Shown here: positions 51,905-62,850 of the stretch, piece by piece | Layout of the letters: each line of letters starts with the position of its first letter | Numbering within the stretch: position 1 is the first letter of the stretch | Assembly (NCBI GenBank): GCA_963575745.1 | Contig: CAUYUJ010005692.1 | Span: 297,501-361,500 of the forward strand | From: Prorocentrum cordatum | Taxonomy: Eukaryota; Sar; Dinophyceae; Prorocentrales; Prorocentraceae | Reading direction: 5' to 3' | Length of the DNA stretch: 64,000 nt | The notes under the pieces: generated by a model | The model's database searches: none | What the model saw: the letters and a program-made list of their open reading frames with translations, nothing else | Told to the model about the DNA's origin: nothing | Position numbers and translations under genes: made by a program

Positions 51905-52661
51905 GAGGATCGCGGCAACGCCACGTGCGACAGGTGCAAGAAGTTTGACGAGAGCCCTATGCACCGGGGGGGTTGTGCAAGATGACTTGCGGAGCCAATG
52001 TGTACACCGACACCGCCGACTTGCTCCCGCAAGCTACAGCCCAAGGTGATGCCGCCGAGAGATGTGGCTAAGAGGTTTGCTGCCAGCGGAGTGCGTTCAG
52101 GTTCCAGAGCCGCCGAGACAAGAGCAGTGAAGCTATGCCGACTTGAATGCACTAGAGGAAGGGGGTCTTCGGCACTGACATCGAGACGGACCCTGTCTGG
52201 TTGTATGGGGATGCGTCGGGGGGGCAGTCTCCAACTCCACAAAGCTCAGGCGTGTAGAATTGCCAGTGGTGAAGATGAATGGCATGGGGGCGGAGGCAGC
52301 AGTCTGCGGTCACCTGGCGGGTCCGCGCCAAGTCGTTCCAAGAGGGGAGCTCAAGGCGTTTGCTGTCGCCTTATGGGCCTCCAAAGGCCATGTTGCATAC
52401 GATACAGATTGTGGAAGGATTGCGTCAGGTTGGTATCTTGATGCTCATGTTCGGACCCAGGGAGAGGATGTCGACCTGTGGGCCGCCGTGGGAGACGCGG
52501 CCAGAGGCAGGACTATCACCATGTTGTTCACGCATTCTCACTTGTCAGAGATCGAGCTGGGCGAAGGTCGAGGCGTACGCAGACTGGTGGTGGGCATTGC
52601 AGTGGCCGACGAACGACCAGCAGTTGCAGCAGAGCAGGCTCGGGTCCCCGCAAACGGTTGA
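51905..52661 (+). pseudogene. Decayed LINE C-terminus: zinc knuckle plus RNase H
   Basis: Near 51,910-51,990 one frame reads GNATCDRCKKFDESPMHRGG, then C, a C-x2-C...H...C knuckle of the type preceding RNase H in some LINEs. Near 52,190-52,220 another frame reads DPVWLYGDASGG, matching RNase H motif 1 (catalytic Asp). After a G7 run (52,218-52,224) the frame changes and continues as STKLRRVELPVV, QVVPRGELKAFAVALW (motif with catalytic Glu) and AYDTDCGRI (catalytic Asp). DLWAAVG and LFTHSHLSEIELGEG follow, ending at TGA 52,659-52,661. RNase H would degrade the RNA strand of the hybrid. The single-base slip at G7 and stops upstream make it non-functional. It is a different element from the 40.9-45.5 kb LINE, which has C2H2 fingers instead. 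Confidence 0.7.
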
Positions 52662-53299
52662 GCCCTCGTCCTGCTGCACGAAAAGGCGCGTACGCGGTGC
52701 GCCCTGGGCTGTTGCGGGCGACTGTCGACAGCATGAACGCAACGACGGGGGCTGAGGTCGAGGAAAAGAAGAGGCGTCGGACGCCTCTCACCGACTCTCC
52801 CCCTCCCCTCCCGCCTTCTGCTGCTGCTGTCACGTCCTTCCTCTCCGCTCATCGGCTGTCTGACTGCAAGCAGAGGTGCTTACGTTTGTTGTCGACGGTC
52901 TCCGAGGCCTCTATGAGAAGCTGATAGGGCACTGAGTGCTTGTAACCTTCTGATGTGCATGAGGGGTCGAATTCTCCCAAGGTAGGGTCTAGGGTTCACG
53001 TAATGGGGGGCCGGGCGCATTCGTCTCACACCTTGAACCACAATGTGTCATTGGGGGTTTCGTTTTGCAGCCTCGGTGGGGCCATTGCTGAAAAGCAGTT
53101 GCGCTCCCTTGGTGGAGTTTGCCCTAGGGCCCTGAGGCCCACCAATGCGCGTAAGAAATATCGTGATCGGATTACGATTGGTAATCAGGCGAAGTTCCTC
53201 AGCCAGGCCGAAATCAAGGCGAGGCGGTCGAGATCCCTTCTACAGGCGTTCTGTCCGAGGTCATTGTCGCGCAATTGCATTCCGCAGTGGTGCCCACTC
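52662..53299. other. No recognised gene; 3' flank of the RNase H fragment
   Basis: GC-rich, unremarkable DNA. Short open frames lack family features. Confidence 0.4.
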
Positions 53300-53448
53300 T
53301 ACTCCACTCCACTCCACTCCAGTCCACTCCTTCTCATCCTCGTCCTCCAACTCCTCGTCCCTCTCCTCCTCCTCCTCCTCCTCCTCCTCCTCATCATCAT
53401 CATCATCAGCAGCAGCAGCATCATCAGCATCATCAGCATCATCATCAG

Positions 53449-53491
<43 letters not shown>

Positions 53492-53706
53492 ATCATCAGC
53501 ATCCTCATCCTTCTCCTCCTCCTCCTCCTGCTCCTGCTCCTCCTGCTGCTCCTCCTCATTATCCTCCTCGTCATCCTCCTCTTCCTCGTCATCATCCCCC
53601 TCCTCCAGATGATCATCCTGCTCATCATGTTCATCGTCATCGTCCGTCGTCATCATCATCGTCGTCATCCTCATCCTCATCCTCATCCTCATCCTCATCC
53701 TCATCC

Positions 53707-53762
<56 letters not shown>

Positions 53763-54160
53763 TGCAGCAGCATCATCATAATAAGCATCGTAGTCATCAT
53801 AATCATCATCATCAGCAACATCATGATCGGCATCATCATCATCATGAACATCAGCATCAGCAGTCGCAGGCATCCTCATCTTTATCATAATCATCATCGT
53901 CACCATCATCATCATCATCATCATCAGCATCATCATCATCGTCATCATCATCAGCAGCACCATCATCATCAGCACCAGCAGCATCCTCATCATCCTCATC
54001 AGCATCAGCATAATAATCAGCCGCATCATCAACACCATCGAAATCATTATCATCCTCATCAGCAACAGCAGCATCGCCAGCACCGTCATCATCAGTAGCA
54101 TCATCGTCATCAGCATAAGCATCATCGCCATCATCAACAGCAACAAAGATAGCATCATCA
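53300..54160. repeat. TCCAC, CTC, CAT and ATCCTC arrays
   Basis: Four CTCCA pentamers near 53,300-53,330, then CTC units, CAT/CAG units, another CTC block, an ATCCTC hexamer run (about 53,665-53,710), and CAT/CAG units to about 54,160. Confidence 0.95.
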
Positions 54161-54195
54161 GCGTCAACTCCAGCAACAACAACAATATCATTACT

Positions 54196-54241
<46 letters not shown>

Positions 54242-54412
54242 GCAACAGCAAAACAACTACCACAACACCAATCATGTTAAGACTGTTCGCTCTTACTGCC
54301 ACGCATGTCTTGCATTCCGTATATCCCAAACCCTCGATACCCGCCCACTTCGTCTTCGATTGCACCCCCTTTCGAGGGGAATCTCTTCCATGTCGGCCAC
54401 TGACTGAAGTGC

Positions 54413-54790
54413 GAGGAAGTCTCGAGCGAGAGCGCCGTTCTTGAGTTCGGGGGCCTCTCTGGCCAGGCGCTCTCGGAATACTGATGGAGAAATATCGAAG
54501 GTGAGCCTTTGCCGCCGTGTCCGGGCCTCCACCAAGTTGCCTGAATTACGGGAAAGTCTCGAGCTAGAGCGCCGTTCCTGAGTTCGGGGGCCTTCTTGGC
54601 CAGGGGCTCTCGGAGTAAATCGTGAGGAAGTATCGAGCAGGAGCCCTTGTCGTCGTGGCTGGGCCTCCGCCAACTAAATTGAACTACGAGGAAGTCTCGA
54701 GCGAGAGCGCCATTCCTGAGTTCGGGTGCCTCTCTGGCCAGGGTGTCTCGGGGTAAATTGTGAGGAAGTATCGAGCGGGAGCCGTTGTTG
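54413..54790 (+). repeat. ~138-bp tandem repeat within macro-unit 1
   Basis: GAGGAAGTCTCGAGCGAGAG-type starts at 54,413, 54,550 and 54,688 (137-138 bp apart), each followed by GCGCC(G/A)TTC(T/C)TGAGTTCG and GGCCAGG. A related GTGAGGAAGTATCGAGC half-unit lies in the middle of later copies. Confidence 0.9.
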
Positions 54791-55204
54791 TCGTAGCTGG
54801 GCTCCAACGGCCCACATTTAGGCTCAAGCCAACGCTCGAGCGGGAGCCTCGTTTTCAGAGAGAATGTAGCCGGCGTCGAGGCGAGATCGCGCGAAACCGT
54901 TTCCGGAGATCACAATGATTATTCTGTGAAGATTCAACAACAACAGCAGCAACAACAACAACAATCGTTTACCCTTATGAGCGATGTTTCCACACGAAGC
55001 ATGCGACAATCATGATAACCATCCTCATCATGGGAAACTATTGTTCTATAGCGTGGCTCGTTATTTCCATTCCCAGATCTCCCGCCCAATGAGGCCTTGC
55101 AACACCTCCTCCGAGGAATTTCGACATATCCCGCCTCGAAAACACATGCTCGCGCCTTGCTGCACCGATGCGAGACCGCCAGTGGAGCCCCAGCCAAGGG
55201 TAAA

Positions 55205-55920
55205 GCACAAGGAAGTATCGAGCGACAGGATTGCCTTGGTGGGGATGAGGGCTGTCGGCGGCGAGACAAAAACCTGGCCCTGAATAGAAAAAGAGGAAGT
55301 CTCGAGCAGGGCCGCTGTTGTTGCTGGGGGGGCGCCAATGCTGAAGAGAATTGAATCAGGCGCTAGTCCAGCGTAAAACAAAACGAAATCTCGAGCGTGA
55401 ATGCTGGTTTTGTTGGGACGGCGGTTGTCGGCGGCGAGGAGGAACAGCGCCTTGAGTAAGAAAGAAGGAAGTATCGAGCGGGAGCCGTGGTTTTGTCGGG
55501 ACGGGGGCTGTCGGCGGCGAGGAACAGCACCGTCCTGAGAAGAGAGAAAAAAAAAAGAGGAAGCCTCGACCGGGAGCGTTGTTCTTGCTGGGAGCGGCGC
55601 CAATTCAAAAAAGAGAGTATCCAGCGTAAAACGGGAGGAAGTCTCGGGCGGGAGCGCTGGTTTTGTCGGGACGGCGGATTTCGGCGGACAAGAGGAGCAC
55701 CGCCTTGAATAAAAAAGGGAGGAAGTCTCTAGCGGGCGCGTTGTTCTTGCTGGGGGCGGCCCCGATGAGAGAAAGAGTAGCGTGCCAGTCCAACGTAAGA
55801 CGGGAGGAAGTCTCGAGCGGTAGCGCTGGTTTTGTTGGGACGGCGGCTTTCGGCGGCGAGCAAAAGCACGGCCATGAGTAATAAAAGGAGGACGTCTCAA
55901 GCGGGAGCGTTGTTGTTGTT
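55205..55920 (+). repeat. ~85-bp alternating two-type repeat, nine units
   Basis: Starts of AGGAAGTCTCGAGCGGGAGC type near 55,207, 55,290, 55,384, 55,467, 55,557, 55,636, 55,721, 55,804 and 55,888. One subtype continues GCTGGTTTTGTCGGGACGGC, the other GTTGTTCTTGCTGGGGGCGG. They mostly alternate, giving a ~170-bp higher-order unit. Confidence 0.9.
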
Positions 55921-56497
55921 GTTGTTGTTGGTGTTGTTGTTGTTGTTGTTGTTGGGGGGCCGGTTTTGGAACCCCTCCAAACCGCTCGAGCGTGCGCCTC
56001 ATTTTCAATGAACATGTAGCCGGCGTCGAAGCGAGAGCGTCAAAGCGCCTGGGTGGTCCAACAATAATAACCGTTCAGTTGTTACCATTCAACAACAACG
56101 ACAACGACAACGACAACGGCAACGACAACGACAACGACAACGATTGCAACAACAGCAACAACAACAATTTGTTTAAGACTGTTCGTTCCTCTCTGCTCAT
56201 GTGCCAATCGATACGTATCTCCCAAACACTCGGTACCCGCCCTCGTCGTCTTCGATCGTACCCCCTTGGGGATATATCTTCCTTACCTGCCACGGGCATT
56301 TAACCTCATGCCCGTGAGAATAAACACTAGGGGATAATAAAGTTCGGGGTTCAGGGAGAGATAATAAAAGTAGCCCAGCAGACCTCAGCATAATCTCGAA
56401 GTAAGAGATGATCAAGAGGAGACCAAGCCGAGCACGTTTTGAGACATCCTTGGCGTTTAGTTTTCATAGAAATATCCTCAACAATGGCTTATCTCTC

Positions 56498-56880
56498 ATG
56501 AAAATTGTTTTTGTAAGTGCTCGTGTAGGGTAGCTCATGTGCCTCAATTTCCATGGATAATCAACCCCAGAGATAAAAAGTTCAGGCGAGCGTGGGGACA
56601 GAGAGAAATATAAAAGAAGAAGAATACAGTAGAAGAATAATAAGAAAGAAGAAGAAGAGGAGAATAAGAAGAGGACGAAGAAAGAAAAAATCCAAAGTTC
56701 CAAATCTATCAATTTTAATTTACAAACGCTTTATGAAAATTGATTTTTTAAGTGCTCGTGTAGGGTAGCTCATGTGCTTCATTTTCCATGGATAATCAAC
56801 CCCAGGGATAAAAAAGTTCAGGCGAGCGTGAGGACAGATAGAAATATAAAAGAAGAAGAGGAAAGTAGAAGAATAATAAG
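56498..56880 (+). repeat. 147-bp direct duplication in AT-rich DNA
   Basis: 56,498-56,644 and 56,733-56,880 are about 90 percent identical by eye (ATGAAAATTG, GTGCTCGTGTAGGGTAGCTC, ATGGATAATCAACCCCAG, AGTTCAGGCGAGCGTG), each ending in an AGAAGAATAATAAG purine tail. Offset 235 bp. Confidence 0.9.
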
Positions 56881-56959
56881 AACATTGCTCGTTTCGTTTG
56901 AGTCTGCCTCCCAAAATTATTGGTTTCGCTTGACACATCCTGAAAAAGTGTGATCGCTT

Positions 56960-57007
56960 CGCTTGATGTTGCTATATCAACATCGCTTGATGTTGCTATC
57001 TCAACAT
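56960..57007. repeat. 24-bp tandem pair, each with an inverted repeat
   Basis: Two adjacent 24-bp units (56,960-56,983 and 56,984-57,007) differing by one base. Each contains GATGTTG and CAACAT arms able to form a small hairpin. Confidence 0.9.
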
Positions 57008-57344
57008 AGCGCTTCGAGGTGATAATGAAGTTCGGCCTCAGCGCTCGCCGCCCAATTTGAATTTTGTATAGGGCGACGATAATCAACTCTAAACACTGAA
57101 GGGGGGGGTCCCTTTATTATCATCGGCATGCGGTTAGTGTAGCCCCTAAAAGAAGGGAAGAGAAGACGGGTGGAAGGGGGAGGGAGAAGATGGAGCACAA
57201 GAGAAATTAGCAGGAGGGGCTCAAGGAGCAGAAAACAAGTGGTAGAACAAGACGGGCAGATCGGGTGGGCAGACCCTAGCGGGCGGGTCGGGAAGGCGGG
57301 CCCAGGCGACCAGGTTGAGCAAGCGGGTTGGGTCCTGCATGAAT

Positions 57345-57560
57345 CGCGAGAAAGTCTCGAGGGATAGCGCGATTCCCAAGTAAATCGTGAGAAAAGCCGC
57401 AGCGAGAGCGTGATTCCTGAGCGTCGAAGGCGCATCGGCTGAATAAACTAAGAAGATGTCCCACACGAGAGCGCGACCCGTATACAAACTGTGAGGAAGT
57501 CCCGCGCGAGAGCGCGATTTGGGACTAAATTGTATGGAAGTATCAGGCGGGAGCCGTTGT
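57345..57560 (+). repeat. GAGGAAGTC hairpin module, macro-unit 3
   Basis: Successive units of about 43 bp: GAATCGCGAGAAAGTCTCGA...GCGCGATTCCC, then AAATCGTGAGAAAAGCCGC...GCGTGATTCC, then further units with GTCCCACACGAGAGCGCGAC and GTCCCGCGCGAGAGCGCGAT. Ends of many units are complementary (GAATCGCG with CGCGATTC). Confidence 0.8.
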
Positions 57561-58293
57561 TGTTGTTGTGGTTGTAAACCGGGGACCAACAACCCAGTTT
57601 GAGTCCAGTGACTGCCCCTGATAAAAAAAAACAGGGTGCGAGCTCCAAGGGAAGCACTTCAATTGAACAAGAAATACCATGGTCACCGGAGGGGGGATCA
57701 ACAATATGTTTCTTCAGCAGTAAGAGTTTAGCAACATCAATAACAACACATAAAAACGACGACGACGACGACGGCGACTACAACAGTAACAACAACAACA
57801 ACAACACCAACAACAACAGCAGCAGCAACAACTACACCACCAACAACAACACCAGCAACAACAAAAAGCAGCAGCAGCAACAACAACCACAACAGCAACA
57901 TCAGCAATTACACCACCAACATCAACAACAATACTCAGTCTAAGACTGTTCGATCGTATCTGCTCGCGTGCTATTCGACACGTATATCCCAAGCCCTCGA
58001 TACCCGCCCTCTTCGTCTTCGATCGTACCCCCTCATGGGTATACCTTTCTTACATTCAACGGGTATTTCGTGAAGAGCCCCTAAGGCAGGGGAACGGAGA
58101 ACGGATGGAAGGAAAGAACAAGGGGGAAGGAGAAGGATAGAGCACGAGAGAGAATACCAAAATAGGGGGCTAGGAGCAGAAAACACGTCGCAGAACCAGA
58201 CGGGCAGATCGGGTGGGCAAATCCTGACGGGCGGGTCGTGAAGGCGGGCCAAGGCAGCCAGGTCGAGCAAGCGGGTTGCTGAAGAGTGCGTCC

Positions 58294-58445
58294 GGCATGA
58301 ATCGCGAGGAAGTCTCGAGCGATAGCACGATTCCAAAATAATTCGTGCGGGAATCCACAGCGAGAGCGTGATTACAGAGTGTCGAGGGCGCGGCATTTGG
58401 AATAAATTGCGAGGAAGTCCCACGCGAGAGCGCGATTCGCGAGCC
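58294..58445 (+). repeat. GAGGAAGTC hairpin module, macro-unit 4
   Basis: Three units: GAATCGCGAGGAAGTCTCGA...GCACGATTCC, AATAATTCGTGCGGGAATCC...GCGTGATTAC, and after TGTCGAGGGCGCGGC, AATAAATTGCGAGGAAGTCC...GCGCGATTCG. Confidence 0.8.
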
Positions 58446-58809
58446 CCGGAGAAGCACATTAAATGAAAAGTGCAGACTGGTTACCGGCGAGCGGGGATCA
58501 ACAATAATTATGTTTCACGATGGGAAATAACATCAACACCAACATCTTCAGCACCAACACCACACACAACAAATACAACAACAACAACAACAACAACAAT
58601 CACTTTACCCGAACGCTCAGTGTTCTCACCAGTGCCAGGGTTTTCATGCGACGCCAGCCAATACCCCCACTTTGTGGGGGGGCAGTGCAAGCTCTACCAA
58701 ATATCCACACGACTCTTCGCCACCACCCACACCCAGCTTCCCGCCCTATGACGTTCGGACACTTCACTTCGTGGCCTGCGGACGACCGTGGCTACTACAC
58801 TGGCGTGGA

Positions 58810-59345
58810 GTACGCACCCACAGAAGTTGTTAGGACAGCGCGCGCGGGTAGAAATTTTGAAAAGTCGTGCAGGTGTTTTTCGAGGACCTACGGTGCGATT
58901 CGTGTGATTTTATGATGCGCGGTGCTAAAATTCTTAAGAAGCCCAATGGTTTTTGGAGATTTCGGCGTGCGCGCGCGAAGAAAAAACGAATGTGTCCCGC
59001 ATGGTATTATTTGACAGGGATGATGGCCCTGGCAGGTGCGCAACCGTTGTCGCAGAAGTTCGAAAAAGTTGCTCGCAAAAGCCCGTTTGACAGAAATGTT
59101 TAAAAAGTGTTGGGTTTCCTACGAATCCGCAAGAGCGCGCGGGATGAGATTTTGACATTTTTTTGTTGAAAAACCATTGGTTTTTTGATGTTTTTATGTT
59201 AAAATCGCTCCGAACACTAAGCTTTTGGAAGGATTTCGTCTTGCGCGCGCGAATGTCCACTTTACCTTATTTTTTGCAAGGGATTCTTGAAATTTGATTA
59301 TATTAGAACAAGAAATGTCATTTTATAGTGTTTTTTGCAAGGGAA
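58810..59345 (+). repeat. Diverged copy of the 20.2-21.2 kb repeat family
   Basis: Shares GCATGGTATTATTTGACA (58,999-59,016) exactly with 20,240-20,257, then in the same order AAAGCCCGTTTG, TCCGCAAGAGCGCGC, TTGTTGAAAAACC, a TGTTAAAATC..TCCGAA block with TTTTGGAAGGATTTCG, CACTTTACCTTATTTTTTGC, and the end ATAGTGTTTTTTGCAAGGG. It sits inside macro-unit 5. Confidence 0.85.
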
Positions 59346-60034
59346 AACGGATTACAACAAAACAACCGGATCTGGACCCCATCCACTTTTCTGAAGCTTT
59401 CGCGAAAAAATGATGAAAATGTAGCTGCGGCCTAGGCGCGGCGGGGGGGCCGTGCACCAGGGGCCCCAACAATAATTATTCTTTAGAATTAATAATGTTC
59501 AACAACCAACACCACAACAGCAAAAATGATGACAACGACAAGAACAACAGCAATAACTGCAACAACAACAGCAGCGACAACAACAGCAACATCAACAACC
59601 CCAACAACAACAACCAACAACAACTGCAACAGCAACAACAATAATAATTTTAAGACTGATCGCTCTTACCTGCTCGCGTGCCACTCCATTCGTACATCCC
59701 AAACTCTTGATCCCCACCCTCTTCGTCATCGATCGTACCCCCTAGGGGTATCTCTTTCTTACCTGGAAGGCGTATTTCGCGAAGCCCCCACAGCAAGAGA
59801 AAAGAGGACGAATGGAAGGAAGGGACAAGGGGATGGAGCACGAGAAAGAGTAGCAGAAGGGGGGCTAGGAGCAGAAAACACGTGGCAGAACCAGACGGGC
59901 AGATCGGGCGGGTAGACCCTAACGGGCGGGTCGGGAAGGCGGGCCCAGGAAGCCAGGTCGAACACGCGGGTTGCTGAAGCGTGCGTCCTGCATGAATCGC
60001 GAGGAAGTCTCGATCGATAGCGCGATTCCCAAAT

Positions 60035-61115
60035 CCGCCGACCCTGTCGGCGTGTGTGAGGGGCTTTTCCGTTCGAGCCGTCATCTCCGTCATTCTTTGT
60101 ACTCGTCGTCTCTGTCCTTCCCTTTCCCTGGGAGACCTCTTCCCCTGGGCTCCAGCCAAGCCGACCTTGAGCAACCTCGTAATTGAGTCGAAGGGAAGCC
60201 CCTTCCCTTTGATCCCTCCCCCGCCGGGAGGGGGGGGGGGGTCCGACCCCCCCCCCGGGTCAGATACGACGCCCCCCCCTGGGACTCCTCTTCCCCTGGG
60301 CTCCAGCCAAGCCGACCTTGAGCAACCTCGTAATTGAGTCGAAGGGAAGCCCCTTCCCTTTGATCCCTCCCCCGCCGGGAGGGGGGGGGGGTAGCCGACC
60401 CCCCCCCCCGGGTCAGATACGACGCCCCCCTGGGACTCCTCTTCCCCTGGGCCTTGAGCAACCTCGTAATTGAGTCGAAGGGAAGCCCCTTCCCTTTGAT
60501 CCCTCCCCCGCCGGGAGGGGGGGGGGGGTAGCGACCCCCCCCCCGGGTCAGATACGACGCCCCCCCCTGGGACTCCTCTTCCCCTGGGCTCCAGCCAAGC
60601 CGACCTTGAGCAACCTCGTAATTGAGTCGAAGGGAAGCCCCTTCCCTTTGATCCCTCCCCCGCCGGGAGGGGGGGGGGGGTAGCGACCCCCCCCCCCGGG
60701 TCAGATACGACGCCCCCCCTGGGACTCCTCTTCCCCTGGGTTCCAGCCAAGCCGACCTTGAGCAACCTCGTAATTGAGTCGAAGGGAAGCCCCTTCCCTT
60801 TGATCCCTCCCCCGCCGGGAGGCGAGGGGGGGGTAGCGGGGGGCGGTAGCGACCCCCCCCCCAGGTCAGATACGACGCCCCCCCCCCGTACCGACCTTGA
60901 GCAACGTCGTAATTGAGTCGAAGGGAAGCCCCTTCCCTTTCCCTTCCCCGCCGGGGGAGGGAGAGGGGGTCCCGGGGGGGGTCCCGGGGGAGTCCCGGGG
61001 AAGTCCCGGGTCAGATACGACACCTCCCTCCCCCACCTTCTCGTCCTTCTCCCCGTTCCCCAAAACCATCCCACAGCCCGTGCCTCTTGCTGCGCATTGC
61101 GAACAGGGTCGGCGG
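60035..61115. mobile_element. 1.1-kb insertion with perfect 13-bp terminal inverted repeats
   Basis: CCGCCGACCCTGT (60,035-60,047) and ACAGGGTCGGCGG (61,103-61,115) are exact reverse complements. They bound a segment that interrupts a GAGGAAGTC module: GCGCGATTCCCAAA before it, AATAAATCGTCAAGAAATCC after it, the order that is continuous in sister units. About 20 bp (CACCGGCCGTCAGGCCTTCG) remain between the right terminus and the resumed module, and no target duplication is seen. There is no transposase, so if mobile it would be a non-autonomous DNA element. Confidence 0.55.
60125..61020 (+). repeat. ~152-bp tandem repeat, six copies, inside the insertion
   Basis: CCTTGAGCAAC at 60,165, 60,316, 60,452, 60,604, 60,756 and 60,895 (offsets 151, 136, 152, 152, 139). 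Each unit has TCGTAATTGAGTCGAAGGGA, AGCCCCTTCCCTTTG, CCCTCCCCCGCCGGGAGG plus a long G run, a C run, GGGTCAGATACGACGC and TGGGACTCCTCTTCCCCTGG. The short offsets reflect small deletions of TCCAGCCAAG. Confidence 0.95.
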
Positions 61116-61139
61116 CACCGGCCGTCAGGCCTTCGCAAT

Positions 61140-61290
61140 AAATCGTCAAGAAATCCAGAGCGAGAGCGTGATTACAGAGTGTCGAGGGCGCGGCATTTGG
61201 AATAAATTGCGAGGAAGACCGACGCGAGAGCGCGATCCGTGCAAACTGTGAGGAAGTCCCGCGCGAGAGCGCGATTTGGGAATGAATTGT
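61140..61290 (+). repeat. GAGGAAGTC hairpin module, macro-unit 6, after the insertion
   Basis: Units AATCGTCAAGAAATCCAGAG...GCGTGATTAC, AATAAATTGCGAGGAAGACC...GCGCGATCC and AAACTGTGAGGAAGTCCCGC...GCGCGATTTG. Confidence 0.8.
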
Positions 61291-61639
61291 AAGGCCAGGT
61301 GCCAAGGTTGGTGACCCCTTCCTGTTCTATCAATAAAACATGCAATCATTACCGAAAGGGTAATCAACAATAATTGTTCTTTGGAGATGAAAATTCGGCA
61401 TCAACAACAACAACAGCAACAGCATCATCATCGTCATCATCATCCACAACAGAAGCAGCAATAGCAACAACAACAATCAGTTTAAAACTGATCGCTCTTA
61501 CCTGCCCGCGTGCACTAGGCGTGTATATGTATGTCTTGCCTGCAACGTGTATTCCGTGCAGCCCCCAAGGCAGGGAAAGAGAGGACGAATGGAAGGAAGG
61601 GACGAGGGGCATGCGGGTTGCTGAAGCATGCATTTTTCA

Positions 61640-61800
61640 TGAATCGCGATTACCGAATAAATAATGCGGCGACCCACAGCGAGAGCGTAATTCCAGAGTG
61701 TCGAGGGCGCGGCGTCTGAATACATTGCGAGGAAGACCGACGCGACAGCGCGATCCCTGCAAACTGTGAGGAAATCACGCCATAGAGAGCGACGCGGGAA
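61640..61800 (+). repeat. GAGGAAGTC hairpin module, macro-unit 7
   Basis: GAATCGCGATTACCGAATAA (a shortened unit), a GCGGCGACCCACAGCGAGAG unit, TGTCGAGGGCGCGGCGTC, GCGAGGAAGACCGACGCGAC and GTGAGGAAATCACGCCATAG. Confidence 0.75.
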
Positions 61801-61955
61801 TAAATTGCAAGGGGCGCGGTTTGGTGACACCCCCACTCCCCCTTGTAACAAAAAAACAGGGTGCCCCAAGAGAAACAGTTTAATTGAGAAATGCAACGGT
61901 TACCGGGGACGGGGTGTATACAGCATCTGTTCTTTAGAAACAAAAGCTCGTTATT

Positions 61956-61966
61956 AGCAGCAACAA

Positions 61967-61997
<31 letters not shown>

Positions 61998-62053
61998 AAC
62001 AGCAACAACAACAACAATCACAACCACAACCACAACAACAGCAACAACAACAC

Positions 62054-62111
<58 letters not shown>

Positions 62112-62125
62112 AACAACAGCAACAA

Positions 62126-62178
<53 letters not shown>

Positions 62179-62325
62179 CCAACAACAACAACAACAGCAA
62201 CAACAACAACAAAACCAACAACAACAAAACCAACAACAACAATTACAACAACAACCACAACAACAACAACAAACAGCAAGCAGCAAGCAGCACCAGCAAC
62301 AGCAACAACAACAGCAACAACAACA
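61956..62325. repeat. Longest CAA array of the macro-repeat
   Basis: About 370 bp of CAA units with CAG, CAC and CCA interruptions, opening macro-unit 8. Minus frames are poly-Cys, Leu or Val and not genes. Confidence 0.97.
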
Positions 62326-62632
62326 AGCACGAATTCGCTCTTATGTTTTCGCGTGACATCCAATACGTATGCCCCAAGTTTTCGATTTCTGCATTCTTCA
62401 TTCTCGATCGTACCCCGCTAGCGGTATATATTTCTTGTCTGCTACGTGTATTTCGTGCAGCCCGTGCGGCAAGAGAAGAGAAGACGGATGGAAGGAGAGG
62501 ACAACGAGCAGAGTACACGTGGCAGAACCAAACGGGCAGATCGGGTGTGCAGACCCGAACGGGCGGGTCGGGAAGGCGGGCCCAGGCGGCCAGGTCGAAC
62601 ACGCGGGTTGCTGAAGCGCGCGTCCTGCATGA

Positions 62633-62850
62633 GTCGCGAGGAAGTCTCGAGCGGAAGCACGATTACCAAGAAAATCGTGCAGAAATCCACAGCGAAAGCG
62701 TGAATCCAGAGTGTCGAAGGCGCGGCGTCGGAATAAACTGTGATGAAATCCCACGAGACAGCGCCATTCCTGTATAAACTGCGAAAGCGCTCCGCGCGAG
62801 AGCGCGATTCGGGAATACAATGCGAGGAAGTGTCAGGCGGGAACCTTAAT
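62633..62850 (+). repeat. GAGGAAGTC hairpin module, macro-unit 8
   Basis: GTCGCGAGGAAGTCTCGAGC...GCACGATTACC, AAATCGTGCAGAAATCCACA...GCGTGAATCC, TGTCGAAGGCGCGGCGTCGG, a GTGATGAAATCCCACGAGAC unit and further GCGAGAGCGCGATTCGGG copies. Confidence 0.8.

Noticed and set aside
54814-54828. ACATTTAGGCTCAAG resembling the end of the dinoflagellate spliced leader
   Set aside because: Two mismatches over 15 bases, located inside a repeated module whose sister copies differ at this place; most likely chance.
57345-62850. CRISPR-like array of palindromic GAGGAAGTC repeats
   Set aside because: Spacers are themselves repeated between units and vary from 0 to about 100 bp; there are no cas genes, and the context is eukaryotic.
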